DNA of 18,871 nt. Source: Nautiliaceae bacterium (GTDB lineage Bacteria; Campylobacterota; Campylobacteria; Campylobacterales; Nautiliaceae). Below, piece after piece: positions 6,612-14,947 of this stretch. Below the pieces are notes generated by a model. The model saw nothing but the letters and a program-made list of their open reading frames with translations, was not told the DNA's origin and did no database searches. Location: positions 1 to 18,871 of the forward strand of contig JALTBU010000173.1 of assembly GCA_027008345.1 (NCBI GenBank), in the 5' to 3' direction. Position 1 is the first letter of the stretch. Each line of letters starts with the position of its first letter. The translations under genes and the position numbers were made by a program.

Positions 6612-7221
6612 AAGAATTTTATTTATTATCCCTCTTTTTTTTCTTGCATGTTCACATAAACCAAAACCCGGGGAATATCACAGCGAACTACAAATCCATC
6701 AACAGCTTAAAAAAGATATTCAAGATGTTTTTTTAGATAATGCAGATGATGATTTTATGAATCTTGAAGCAGAATTTCCAAGTTCTCCTTACATAAAAAG
6801 TGACCTATTAATATTATATCTTGCACATTTACAAAACGAGGATTATATTTTAGCCAAATTCTATCTTAATCAATTTGAAAAAAGATTTGCTTCAAAAAAT
6901 GAAATACCCTGGTGTGAGTATCAAAAAATAAAAATAGATTACATCTCATATCAAAATGCTTATACAAATCAAAAAAGAATTCTAAATTTAATTAAAGAAT
7001 GTAAAAATTATAAATTAACATATCCTAACTCAATATTCTTACCAGAAATTAATACAATTTATATGAAGGCTCTCTTGACAAATAAATATCTTAATGATAA
7101 AATATATAAACTTTATAAAAAACTCGGTAAGAAAAATGCAGCAAAACTCTATAAAACTGATATACCTAAAAATTCAAAACCGCCAAAAATTCCATGGTAT
7201 AAAAAAATATTTTACTGGTAA
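6604..7221 (+). CDS. bamD: BamD/YfiO-like outer membrane assembly lipoprotein
   Basis: BamD-type lipoproteins are part of the BAM machine that inserts beta-barrels into the outer membrane. The 205-residue product has a short lipoprotein signal peptide with a lipobox ending at Cys16 (IIPLFFLACSHKPKPGEYHS), so it is probably lipid-anchored. The rest is helical, consistent with tetratricopeptide-like repeats; AEFPSSPYIKSDLLILYLAH and YILAKFYLNQFEKRF resemble BamD repeats. A Lys/Pro-rich C-terminus follows (PKNSKPPKIPWYKKIF). The ATG lies within the end of valS, with AAGGA six bases upstream, and lon follows after eight bases. A lipoprotein of this type beside lon is also found in C. jejuni, as I recall. 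It is shorter than E. coli BamD (about 245), and the symbol is tentative. Confidence 0.75.
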   Translation: MYKRILFIIPLFFLACSHKPKPGEYHSELQIHQQLKKDIQDVFLDNADDDFMNLEAEFPSSPYIKSDLLILYLAHLQNEDYILAKFYLNQFEKRFASKNEIPWCEYQKIKIDYISYQNAYTNQKRILNLIKECKNYKLTYPNSIFLPEINTIYMKALLTNKYLNDKIYKLYKKLGKKNAAKLYKTDIPKNSKPPKIPWYKKIFYW

Positions 7222-7229
7222 GGAGAAAC

Positions 7230-9554
7230 ATGACACTTGATAATTATGAAAAATTACCGGCTGAAATTCCTGTTTTAATAGAAAAAGAGCTTATTTATCC
7301 ATTTATGATAATTCCTATTTTTCTTGAAAAAACAGAGGATATTTTAGCAGTCCAAAAAGCAATCAACGATCATTCACTTCTGTTCGTAAGCATAAAAGAT
7401 GAAAAAGACACATATGGAACTATTGGAACAATAATTAGAAAAGTAACTCTGCCTGAGGGTAAAGTAAAAATTCTTTTTCAAGGACTCACGAGAGGTAAAA
7501 TATTAGAAATTTTAGATAAAAAACCTACAATTGCCCTTGTTGATAAAGTAGAAAGTGAAAATAAAGATGAAAAAGAAATTCAGGCACTTCTTGAAAATTT
7601 AAAAGAACACATCACAACTTTAAGCGAATTAAATCCTTTTTTTCCAAAAGACTTTATAAAAATAATTGATTCAAATTCAGATCCTGACAGGATTGTTGAT
7701 ATTATTGCAAGTTCTCTTAAACTTCCCGTAGAAAAAGGATATGAGCTCTTTAAAGAGACTGATTCAAAAGAAAGACTTATAAAACTTATTCATTTTATTT
7801 TAGAAGACATTGAAGCAATCAAGCTCAAAAATGAACTTAATAAAAAAGTAATGGAACAAGTCCAGGAAGCAAACAGAGAGCATCTTTTAAAACAGCAGCT
7901 TAAACTTATCCAAAAAGAGCTCGGAATGACAAACGAGCTTGAAGAAGAGATAAAAGATTATTATGAAAAACTTGAAAAACTTAAACCTTGTATGAAAGAA
8001 GATGCTTATAAAGAAATAAAAAAACAAATTGACCGTCTATCAAGAATGCATCCGGACAGTGCAGAAGCAACTACCACTATGAATTATATAGAATGGGCAC
8101 TTGAAGTTCCTTTTTGCAATTATGCCAAAGAAGAGTTTTCAATTGATGAACTACAAAAAAGACTTGATAAAGATCATTATGGACTTAAAAAGATAAAAGA
8201 AAGAATTGTAGAACATTTTGCAGCAAAAGAACTTGCCAAAAAAAGAGGTGAAGAATTCAGCGGTGCAACTTTATGTTTTGTAGGACCTCCAGGAGTTGGT
8301 AAAACAAGTCTTGCTAATTCAATTGCAAAAGCTCTTGATAGAAATCTGATTAGAATTGCCCTTGGAGGACTTGAAGATGTAAACGAACTAAGAGGTCATA
8401 GAAGAACATATATAGGTGCAATGCCGGGAAGAATTGCACAAGGAATAATCAATGCAAAAGAGATGAATCCGGTTATGGTACTTGATGAAATAGATAAAAT
8501 TTCAAGATACAGAGGTGATCCGACAGCTGTACTTCTTGAAATATTAGACCCTGAACAAAATAAAGCTTTTAGAGACCTTTATCTAAACTTTGATTTAGAT
8601 TTAAGCAAAGTTTTATTCATTGCAACGGCAAACGATCCAAGTACCATTCCTGCACCTCTTAGAGATAGAATGGAGATGATTTTCCTTGGAAGTTACACTC
8701 CGCAAGAAAAATTCCAAATAGCAAAAAGATATCTTATTCCGCAGGAGATGAAAAAACACTCTTTAAAAAGCACTGAAATACATATTTCAGACGCAGCTTT
8801 AAGAGAAATAATTGATAAATACACAAAAGAAGCCGGAGTCAGAAATCTTAGAAGAATTATTGCAAAAATTATGAGAAAAGCGGCAATTGAAATTTTAAAA
8901 GGTAAAAAAAGCGTAAGAGTTACACTTAAAAACCTTAAAGATTTTCTTGATAAGCCTGTTTTTGGTATAGAAACAGTTGAGAAAAAAGACAAAATTGGAG
9001 TTGTCAATGGTCTTGCATGGACACCTGTTGGGGGAGATGTATTGAAAGTCGAAGCAGTAAAATATAGAGGTAAAGGTCAGGTTATTTTAACCGGACAGCT
9101 TGGTGATGTAATGAAAGAATCAGCGCATATTGCATTTACTCTTATAAAAGTTTTAATTGATAATAAAAAATTAAAAATAAAAGAAAAAACCAAAGAGCCT
9201 ATTTATTATAAATATAATGTTCATATCCATGTCCCAGAAGGGGCAATTCCAAAAGACGGACCGAGTGCAGGTATTACTATGGCTACAGCAATCGCAAGTC
9301 TGTTTAGTGAAACAAAAGTTCATTCTGACGTTGCAATGACGGGAGAAATTACACTCAGCGGAGATGTATTACCAATAGGTGGGCTTAAAGAAAAACTGAT
9401 AGCGGCATATAAAGCAAAAATCAAAAAAGTATTAATACCTGAAAAAAATTATCAAAGAGATTTAGATGACATTCCCCAAGAAGTTAAAGAAGGTCTGGAA
9501 ATAGTTCCTGTAAAAAAAATAGAAGAAGTACTTGATCACGCTTTAGTAAAATGA
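7230..9554 (+). CDS. lon: ATP-dependent protease Lon (LonA)
   Basis: Lon is the cytoplasmic AAA+ serine protease that degrades misfolded and regulatory proteins. The 774 residues comprise an N-terminal substrate-binding domain (about 1-190), a coiled-coil region (about 195-280, with KQQLKLIQKELGM), the ATPase and the protease. The Walker A motif is GPPGVGKTS (residues 352-360) and Walker B is VMVLDEID (acidic residues 419-420). The Ser-Lys dyad is complete: Ser679 in PKDGPSAG and Lys722 in GGLKEKLIAA. As I recall these are the same numbers as in E. coli Lon. The ATG follows AAGGAG by four bases. The gene is followed after ten bases by flgA. No heat-shock operator such as CIRCE is visible upstream, so it is probably transcribed with valS and the lipoprotein gene. 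Confidence 0.98.
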   Translation: MTLDNYEKLPAEIPVLIEKELIYPFMIIPIFLEKTEDILAVQKAINDHSLLFVSIKDEKDTYGTIGTIIRKVTLPEGKVKILFQGLTRGKILEILDKKPTIALVDKVESENKDEKEIQALLENLKEHITTLSELNPFFPKDFIKIIDSNSDPDRIVDIIASSLKLPVEKGYELFKETDSKERLIKLIHFILEDIEAIKLKNELNKKVMEQVQEANREHLLKQQLKLIQKELGMTNELEEEIKDYYEKLEKLKPCMKEDAYKEIKKQIDRLSRMHPDSAEATTTMNYIEWALEVPFCNYAKEEFSIDELQKRLDKDHYGLKKIKERIVEHFAAKELAKKRGEEFSGATLCFVGPPGVGKTSLANSIAKALDRNLIRIALGGLEDVNELRGHRRTYIGAMPGRIAQGIINAKEMNPVMVLDEIDKISRYRGDPTAVLLEILDPEQNKAFRDLYLNFDLDLSKVLFIATANDPSTIPAPLRDRMEMIFLGSYTPQEKFQIAKRYLIPQEMKKHSLKSTEIHISDAALREIIDKYTKEAGVRNLRRIIAKIMRKAAIEILKGKKSVRVTLKNLKDFLDKPVFGIETVEKKDKIGVVNGLAWTPVGGDVLKVEAVKYRGKGQVILTGQLGDVMKESAHIAFTLIKVLIDNKKLKIKEKTKEPIYYKYNVHIHVPEGAIPKDGPSAGITMATAIASLFSETKVHSDVAMTGEITLSGDVLPIGGLKEKLIAAYKAKIKKVLIPEKNYQRDLDDIPQEVKEGLEIVPVKKIEEVLDHALVK

Positions 9555-9564
9555 AAAGTTAAAA

Positions 9565-10164
9565 ATGAAAAATAAAAAGTGGATATTTTTTTTATTTCCT
9601 CTTTTTTTATTTGCCGATATTAAAAAAGAAATTACAAATTTTTACAAACAAAATTATCCTGAAATTATAATTGAACAAATAAAAATAATCCCCCTGCCTC
9701 CCCAAAAATACAAAACTATAATTTTTTTACTCAATCCTAAAAGAAGTTTTGGGAATATTAAAATAGATAATAAATATTATTATGTGAAAATAAAAGCAAA
9801 AATTCCTGTATGTATTGCAACACAAATCATAAAAACAAACCAAGAAATTCTTAATCGATGCAAAATAAAAAAAATAAATTTTAAAAATTTTTATTCAAAA
9901 CCTCTTTTTAAAATTACTCCGGATATTGTCGCATCAAAAATAATTTCAAAAAACTCAATTATCAATGAATCAAATACAAAGAAAAAACCCGATGTATTTA
10001 AAAATTCTTCCGTTTCGGTTATAATTCAATCAAAAAATATAACAATTTCATCAACTGCAAAAGCATTAGAGGATGGATACAGGGGAGATGAAATAAAGAT
10101 ACTGATTAATAAAAAAATTAAAAAGGCAGTTGTAACAGATAAAGGGGAAGTAAAAATAAAATGA
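9565..10164 (+). CDS. flgA: Flagellar basal body P-ring formation chaperone FlgA
   Basis: FlgA is a periplasmic chaperone needed to assemble FlgI into the flagellar P ring. The 199-residue product has a Sec signal peptide (MKNKKWIFFLFPLFLFA, cleavage expected before Asp18). The C-terminal SAF-like domain has the FlgA pattern: ISSTAKALEDGYRGDEIKIL, then KKAVVTDKGEVKIK at the very end. The sequence is very Lys/Ile/Asn-rich, consistent with its AT-rich coding DNA. The start codon at 9565 has only a weak upstream purine stretch; the preceding ATG (9551) opens just three codons. It overlaps ubiX by four bases (ATGA). Grouping of flgA with ubiX, coaD, tmk and cysE rather than with flagellar genes is also found in C. 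jejuni, as I recall. Confidence 0.88.
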   Translation: MKNKKWIFFLFPLFLFADIKKEITNFYKQNYPEIIIEQIKIIPLPPQKYKTIIFLLNPKRSFGNIKIDNKYYYVKIKAKIPVCIATQIIKTNQEILNRCKIKKINFKNFYSKPLFKITPDIVASKIISKNSIINESNTKKKPDVFKNSSVSVIIQSKNITISSTAKALEDGYRGDEIKILINKKIKKAVVTDKGEVKIK

Positions 10165-10679
10165 AAAAAATTTTAGTTTGTATTAGCGGGGCAAGTGGAG
10201 CTTCTCTTGGTATTAAACTTTATAATATGATACCTCCTAAATACGAAAGATATCTCGTTGTTTCTGAAAATGCAAAAACTGTTTTACAAAAAGAGGAAAA
10301 TATTTTTTTAAATGACGATATAGCCGCTCCCCCTTCAAGTGGAAGTTTTGGAATTGATATAACTTTTATAGTCCCGACAAGTATGAATACATTGGCAAAA
10401 ATTGCATTAGGGCTTGCAGATAATCTAATAACACGCTCTGCTCTTGTAGCTATAAAAGAGAAAAAGAAACTTATTTTGGCTCCAAGAGAGATGCCTTTTA
10501 CTCAGATTCATTTAAAATATATGTATGAATTATCAAAACAGCCAAATATTTATATAGCACCTCCTGTTATTGCATATTATAACAATCCTAAAACCGTTAA
10601 TGATATTGAAATGTTTTTGATTGGGAAATGGTTTGATATGGCGGGAATTGAAAATAATTTTTTCAAACGCTGGGAATAG
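10161..10679 (+). CDS. ubiX: Flavin prenyltransferase UbiX
   Basis: UbiX attaches a dimethylallyl group to FMN to make prenylated FMN, the cofactor of UbiD-type decarboxylases used in quinone synthesis and related reactions. The 172 residues begin MKKILVCISGASGASLGIKL, the FMN-binding GASGA loop. They continue with the FIVPTSMNTLAKIALGLADN segment, equivalent to the family's (V/C)PxSMxTLA motif, then RSALVAIKEKKKLILAPREM with the conserved Arg-Glu (109-110). It is a little shorter than the usual 185-200. The start overlaps the flgA stop (ATGA). The stop codon is followed immediately, in frame, by an ATG opening a 29-codon ORF. Confidence 0.93.
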   Translation: MKKILVCISGASGASLGIKLYNMIPPKYERYLVVSENAKTVLQKEENIFLNDDIAAPPSSGSFGIDITFIVPTSMNTLAKIALGLADNLITRSALVAIKEKKKLILAPREMPFTQIHLKYMYELSKQPNIYIAPPVIAYYNNPKTVNDIEMFLIGKWFDMAGIENNFFKRWE

Positions 10680-10769
10680 ATGAAATCAATTGGCAAACAC
10701 TCGGATACAAAAATGATTAAATTAATTTATGATTTATTATTTTATAAAAAAATACCAAATATTGAATAA
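10680..10769 (+). CDS. Possible 29-residue small ORF after ubiX
   Basis: An ATG follows the ubiX stop codon directly and opens 29 codons ending TAA at 10767-10769. The product begins MKSIGKHSDTKMIKLIYDLL and has a hydrophobic-basic second half. It is in the same frame as ubiX, so it could be a separate small protein, a remnant of a longer UbiX C-terminus, or meaningless. No independent ribosome binding site is clear beyond GGGA in the last ubiX codons. It fills most of the 102-base gap before coaD, the largest gap in the rightward operon. I do not recognise the sequence. Confidence 0.2.
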   Translation: MKSIGKHSDTKMIKLIYDLLFYKKIPNIE

Positions 10770-10781
10770 TAAAGGAATATT

Positions 10782-11267
10782 ATGGCTAAATTTAAAATAG
10801 CAATTTATCCAGGAACTTTTGATCCTGTGACAAACGGACATATTGACATTATAAAAAGAGCATATAAAATATTTGATAAAATTATTGTAGCCGTAGCAGA
10901 TAACAAAGATAAAAAAACCATGTTTGATTTAAAAAAAAGAGTTGAAATGATGAAAAAAGCAACTTCATCTTTTGAAAAAGTGGAAGTTAAATCATTTAAT
11001 ACTTTATTAGTTGATTTTGCAAAAAAAGAAAATGCAAATATTATCATAAGAGGTCTTAGAGCTGTCAGTGATTTTGAATACGAACTGCAAATGGGATATG
11101 CAAATAAATCTCTTTACAGTGAAATTGATACAATTTATCTTATGCCAAACCTTGACAATGCTTTTATTTCTTCAAGTGTTGTAAGAAGCATATTAAAATA
11201 CAACGGTAATGTATCACACCTTGTACCAAAAGAGATAATAAAGGATTTATATGTACATAGCGTTTGA
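10782..11267 (+). CDS. coaD: Phosphopantetheine adenylyltransferase
   Basis: CoaD transfers AMP from ATP to 4'-phosphopantetheine, giving dephospho-CoA, the penultimate step of coenzyme A synthesis. The 161 residues have the nucleotidyltransferase signature near the N-terminus (IAIYPGTFDPVTNGHIDI, with the T-x-G-H motif at residues 17-20). They also have the IIRGLRAVSDFEYELQM segment of the substrate site and the C-terminal ISSSVVRS motif, equivalent to the family's ISST(x)VR. The length is typical. The ATG follows AAAGGA. The 3' end overlaps tmk by 17 bases. Confidence 0.97.
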   Translation: MAKFKIAIYPGTFDPVTNGHIDIIKRAYKIFDKIIVAVADNKDKKTMFDLKKRVEMMKKATSSFEKVEVKSFNTLLVDFAKKENANIIIRGLRAVSDFEYELQMGYANKSLYSEIDTIYLMPNLDNAFISSSVVRSILKYNGNVSHLVPKEIIKDLYVHSV

Positions 11268-11844
11268 AGGTATTGATACAAGCGGTAAAACTACACAAAT
11301 AGAACTTTTAAAAAAAGAATATGAAAATGCTCTTTTTGTAAAAGAACCAGGTTTTACAAAACTTGGTGAAAAGCTTAGGAAAATTATATTTGAAGATGAA
11401 ATTTCAAAAAAAAGTGAACTATTTTTATTTTTAGCGGACAGAGCGGAACTTGTAGAAAAAATAATAAAACCAAATCTTAATAAACTTATAATAAGTGATA
11501 GAAGTGTTATAAGCGGTATAGCGTATGCAATGGAATTTTTTGATTTTGATATGCTTGTCAATCTTAACAGATTTGCAACAGATTCTATTTTTCCTCATTT
11601 TGTAATTATTTTGAAAATAGACAAAGAAACATTAAAACAAAGACTCTCACAAAAAGAACACGATAATATTGAAAAAAGAGGAATTGAATACCTTTTAAAT
11701 ATTCAAAATAATATAATTATGGTTTGTAACAGACTTGAAATACCTTATCTTCTTATTAATGCAGACTCTTCAATTGAAGAAATAAATTTTAGAATTAAAA
11801 AAGCAATTGAAATACGAACTCAAAAATCAAAGGATACGAATTGA
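11251..11844 (+). CDS. tmk: Thymidylate kinase
   Basis: Tmk phosphorylates dTMP to dTDP, an essential step for DNA synthesis. The 197 residues start MYIAFEGIDTSGKTTQIELL, with the P-loop at 7-15 (GIDTSGKTT). The DRSVISGIAYA segment matches the dTMP-binding DR(Y/S)xxSxxAY motif. The lid region (LKQRLSQKEHDNIEKRGIEYL) carries the conserved Arg and acidic residues. The ATG is inside the end of coaD, with AAGGA five bases upstream. The 3' end overlaps cysE by four bases (TTGA). The length is normal for the family. Confidence 0.97.
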   Translation: MYIAFEGIDTSGKTTQIELLKKEYENALFVKEPGFTKLGEKLRKIIFEDEISKKSELFLFLADRAELVEKIIKPNLNKLIISDRSVISGIAYAMEFFDFDMLVNLNRFATDSIFPHFVIILKIDKETLKQRLSQKEHDNIEKRGIEYLLNIQNNIIMVCNRLEIPYLLINADSSIEEINFRIKKAIEIRTQKSKDTN

Positions 11845-12545
11845 GTCTTTGGAATAAAATAAAAAAAGATTTTTTAGCAGTTAAAACAAGAGACCCGGCA
11901 TTCAAAAACAATTTAGAACTTTTATATGCATATCCGGGTGTTTGGGCTCTTGTAAATTACAGAATTGCAAATTCCATTTATAAAAAAGGCTTTAAAAGGT
12001 TTGCAAGATTTATAATGGCAATAAATCAATTTATTACTAACATAGATATTCATCCAGGAGCTACAATAGGAGAGAATGTTTTTATAGACCACGGTATTGG
12101 GGTTGTAATAGGTGAAACTGCAATCATTAAAGACAATGTAACAATTTATCAGGGTGTTACACTTGGAGGTGTAAGCTTAAATCCTGGCAAAAGACATCCC
12201 ACAATAGAAGAAGATGTAACAATAGGAGCCGGTGCTAAAATTCTTGGAAATATAACAATAGGAAAAGGCAGTAAAATAGGGGCAAATTCTGTGGTGGTAA
12301 AAGATGTGCCCGAATTTTCTACCGTAGTTGGAATACCCGGAAAAGTTATAAAAAGAAAGGATTTTTCACCTCTTTCTCATAATAAACTCCCTGATATTGA
12401 AAAAGAACTATTTGAATATTTGATGGACAGAATAAAAGTGCTTGAAGAAGCAGTAATAAATGAAAATAAAAATATTATTGAAAAAGATGAAGAAATAGAA
12501 AAAAAATACAGAGAGTACATTGACGCTTTAAAATATAAAGATTAA
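11841..12545 (+). CDS. cysE: Serine O-acetyltransferase, with C-terminal coiled-coil tail
   Basis: CysE makes O-acetylserine from serine and acetyl-CoA, feeding cysteine synthesis. The 234 residues include a shortened N-terminal helical domain (about 1-65, DPAFKNNLELLYAYPGVWAL) and a left-handed beta-helix of hexapeptide repeats (about 66-175). The latter holds catalytic Asp83-His84 (FIDHGIGVVIGETA), YQGVTLGG and NPGKRHPTIEEDVTIGAGA. A Glu/Lys-rich tail follows (about 190-234, FEYLMDRIKVLEEAVI onward), predicted to form a coiled coil. The start is TTG, overlapping the tmk stop as TTGA, with AAGGA six bases upstream; there is no suitable ATG. It is the last gene of the rightward operon. Confidence 0.94.
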   Translation: MSLWNKIKKDFLAVKTRDPAFKNNLELLYAYPGVWALVNYRIANSIYKKGFKRFARFIMAINQFITNIDIHPGATIGENVFIDHGIGVVIGETAIIKDNVTIYQGVTLGGVSLNPGKRHPTIEEDVTIGAGAKILGNITIGKGSKIGANSVVVKDVPEFSTVVGIPGKVIKRKDFSPLSHNKLPDIEKELFEYLMDRIKVLEEAVINENKNIIEKDEEIEKKYREYIDALKYKD

Positions 12546-12571
12546 AAGAGAAAATTAAAATTTATTCTCTT
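12546..12571. terminator. Candidate bidirectional hairpin between convergent genes
   Basis: AAGAGAA (12546-12552) and TTCTCTT (12565-12571) form a 7-base-pair perfect inverted repeat around a 12-base AT-rich loop. It lies directly after the cysE stop and overlaps the last codons of the convergent chemoreceptor gene. Short T-runs lie near both ends (TTTTTT at 12577-12582 in the plus direction, TTTT in the minus direction). It may end transcription from both sides, but the stem is short and weak. Confidence 0.4.
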
Positions 12572-14915
12572 CTACGTTTTTTAACATTTTATTTGCCATT
12601 TCATTGACTTCATCGGCAATTTTATCAACTTCATTTACTGCATTTTCCATATTTTGTGTTTTTGAATTAACTTCTTCTATTTTTTGTGTAGCTGTGGAAA
12701 TATCCTCTGTCTGTTTAATAATAGCTTCGCCGATTGTAGAAATAGACTGAGTTAAAATATTTATATTTGCATCTATTTCACTTAAACTTTTTTGAGTTTT
12801 TTCAGCAAGTTTTCTGACTTCATCAGCAACTACTGCAAATCCTCTTCCATGCTCCCCTGCCCTTGCCGCTTCAATGGCAGCATTTAGAGCAAGTAAATTA
12901 GTTTGATCTGCAATTTCTTGAATAACACTTACCACATTTTTAATATCTTCTGATTGCTGCATTACATTTGATGTTTGATTTGAAATTTCAAATATTTTCT
13001 CATTAATGTTTTGCATCATAGCTGCTACTTCTGCAAGTTCTTTTGAAGCTTCAAGAGATGCTTTATGAAGTTCATTCATTTTTTCTTTAAGAATATTTGC
13101 ACTTTGTGTCAACATTTCACCGTTGTCTTTATTTGTTTGAAGTATTTTTACAATTGTATCAAGAACTGAATTTACAGCTTTTTCAACTTTACCAATAGCA
13201 TTTTCAATTCGTTTACTGAAATCTTTTTTCATTGCATAATCTAAAACAACAACAGTTTTATTAACATCATCACCAATAATTTTTTCAAGTGCATCTTGCA
13301 TTTCATTAAATACAACCCTTACTTTTTCCAAATCAGGATTTGCAGCTTTTTCGTGGACCCTTCCTTTTAAAACTCCCTTTTTCATTTTATCAACTTCTCT
13401 GAAAAGCCCTTGAATCATTAAAGCATCTTGATGAAGATTTTCTTCAATTTTTTGAATATTCTCATTTATAACCTCAGCCATAAGTCCAATTTCGTCTTTT
13501 GAATCTATATCAATAGTTTTTGCACTAGTTGTTTCTCTGTTTAAAAATCTAAAAAATTCCAAAAGACCTTCTTTTAATTTATTAATTGACATAGTTAAAT
13601 CTCTGATTAATACAAATGCCAAAAAGATAATTAAAAATACAACAACTATTACTAGACTGCTAATTAAAATTAATTCAATTTTTTGTAAATGTAAGAGATT
13701 TTCAATTTCATTTAAAACTTCTTGACCTAGTTTGTCAAGATATTGTTTCATTTTATTTATTCTCTCGGTTGAGAGTTTAATCCATTCATTTACTGATATT
13801 GCATTTAATTTTACCATATTCGATGTTAATGTTTTAAATGCTTGAATTGCAGGGTTGTCATTCACTTTTACAATCTTATCAAGTTTTTTAATTGAAATAT
13901 TTTTATTCACAGCCTCTTGGACTTTTTCAAGTCCGTTGTAATATTTTTCAAAAGTTTTTTTGATTGTATTTAACTCACTGTTTTCTTCTGGTGTAACACC
14001 TAATTTTTTATATTCAGCAATTAATTCAAGCAATTTTTTATATTCTTTCTCAGCTTTTATTTTATATTTTTCTTTTCCTCTTAAAACATAATTTTTAAAA
14101 TGATGAATAAACCCTCCATATCCTATAATACTTTTAATTTGAGATAAAATTTTTTGTTTTTCAGGAATTATTTGAAGCTTGTTCCTTATTTTTTCAATTT
14201 TATTTTCAAGATATCCAGTATATTTTAAGAAATCTTGAAAATTTGAAAGTTTTCTGTTTTGAATAAGAATAGATCCATTCCATGCTGTAAGTATTTTATT
14301 CCATAATATATTTTTTGAAAGTATATATGCTACATAAGCTCTTTCTTTTCCAGCTTCTTCAATAGCTTCCATTAAATCATAATATTTTACTATACCATCC
14401 ATCAGTTCTTCATTTGGTGCATATTGAAGAACGTGATATTTTGTATTAATAAAATCTTTATCAATATTAGAATAATAATTAATAACACTCAAAACTCCTA
14501 TTTCAAGATTATCTACTTTTTTTCTTATTTCATTTATACGTGAATAAAGTTTGAATGCTTTTTGATAATTTTTATAAACCCCTTCTTCTATATTTTTAAG
14601 ATCAATTTTATTAATATAATTTTTAAGTGCTCTCATATATTTGTCGACTTTTTGTCTTTGTAAAATTAGTTCGTTTTTAAACTTTTTACCGTCATTGGCA
14701 AGATATGCCACACTGTAACCTCTTTCTTTTTGTATTTCAACCATTGTTTGTGAAGTTTTTTTGACATTTAAATACATTAATTTATATAAATCATTTGTTT
14801 CTTTATATTTTTCATATATTGTATCAAGCAGATATCCGCTCAATAATAAAATCAGTACAATTGGCAACAAAACCATAAATAATAATTTCTGCTTTATAGT
14901 AAATTTCTTAAACAT
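12555..14915 (-). CDS. Methyl-accepting chemotaxis protein with NIT-like sensor domain
   Basis: This is a transmembrane chemoreceptor that would control CheA and the flagellar motor. Of 786 residues, the first membrane helix is at about 11-30. A long all-helical periplasmic domain (about 32-410) opens with VEIQKERGYSVAYLANDGKK, which fits the NIT (nitrate/nitrite-sensing-like) family motif QxERGxS. The second membrane helix is at about 412-436. HAMP and HAMP-like helical modules follow (about 437-590), and then a cytoplasmic signalling hairpin. Its tip sequence (near 675-705) is canonical: LLALNAAIEAARAGEHGRGF, then AVVADEVRKLAEKTQ. No CheR-binding pentapeptide ends the protein (it stops VEENKF). 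The ATG follows AAAGGAG. It lies 32 bases downstream of the GGDEF/EAL gene, probably in one operon. The ligand is unknown; NIT domains are not all nitrate sensors. Confidence 0.93.
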   Translation of the reverse strand: MFKKFTIKQKLLFMVLLPIVLILLLSGYLLDTIYEKYKETNDLYKLMYLNVKKTSQTMVEIQKERGYSVAYLANDGKKFKNELILQRQKVDKYMRALKNYINKIDLKNIEEGVYKNYQKAFKLYSRINEIRKKVDNLEIGVLSVINYYSNIDKDFINTKYHVLQYAPNEELMDGIVKYYDLMEAIEEAGKERAYVAYILSKNILWNKILTAWNGSILIQNRKLSNFQDFLKYTGYLENKIEKIRNKLQIIPEKQKILSQIKSIIGYGGFIHHFKNYVLRGKEKYKIKAEKEYKKLLELIAEYKKLGVTPEENSELNTIKKTFEKYYNGLEKVQEAVNKNISIKKLDKIVKVNDNPAIQAFKTLTSNMVKLNAISVNEWIKLSTERINKMKQYLDKLGQEVLNEIENLLHLQKIELILISSLVIVVVFLIIFLAFVLIRDLTMSINKLKEGLLEFFRFLNRETTSAKTIDIDSKDEIGLMAEVINENIQKIEENLHQDALMIQGLFREVDKMKKGVLKGRVHEKAANPDLEKVRVVFNEMQDALEKIIGDDVNKTVVVLDYAMKKDFSKRIENAIGKVEKAVNSVLDTIVKILQTNKDNGEMLTQSANILKEKMNELHKASLEASKELAEVAAMMQNINEKIFEISNQTSNVMQQSEDIKNVVSVIQEIADQTNLLALNAAIEAARAGEHGRGFAVVADEVRKLAEKTQKSLSEIDANINILTQSISTIGEAIIKQTEDISTATQKIEEVNSKTQNMENAVNEVDKIADEVNEMANKMLKNVEENKF

Positions 14916-14947
14916 TAAATTCTCCTTTATTTTTTATTCCTCTATTT

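Noticed and set aside
8693..9007. Hydrophobic open frame on the minus strand within lon.
   Set aside because: It is antisense to a conserved part of Lon; the hydrophobic look arises from complementing Lys/Glu-rich codons.
11247..11561. Minus-strand open frame across the coaD-tmk junction.
   Set aside because: It is antisense to the tmk P-loop and strongly conserved residues, Ser/Ile-rich by complement bias, with no supporting start signal.
14916..14947. Gap between the GGDEF/EAL gene and the chemoreceptor gene examined for a promoter or terminator.
   Set aside because: Only the AAAGGAG ribosome binding site of the chemoreceptor and T/A runs are present; no hairpin or convincing -10 box.
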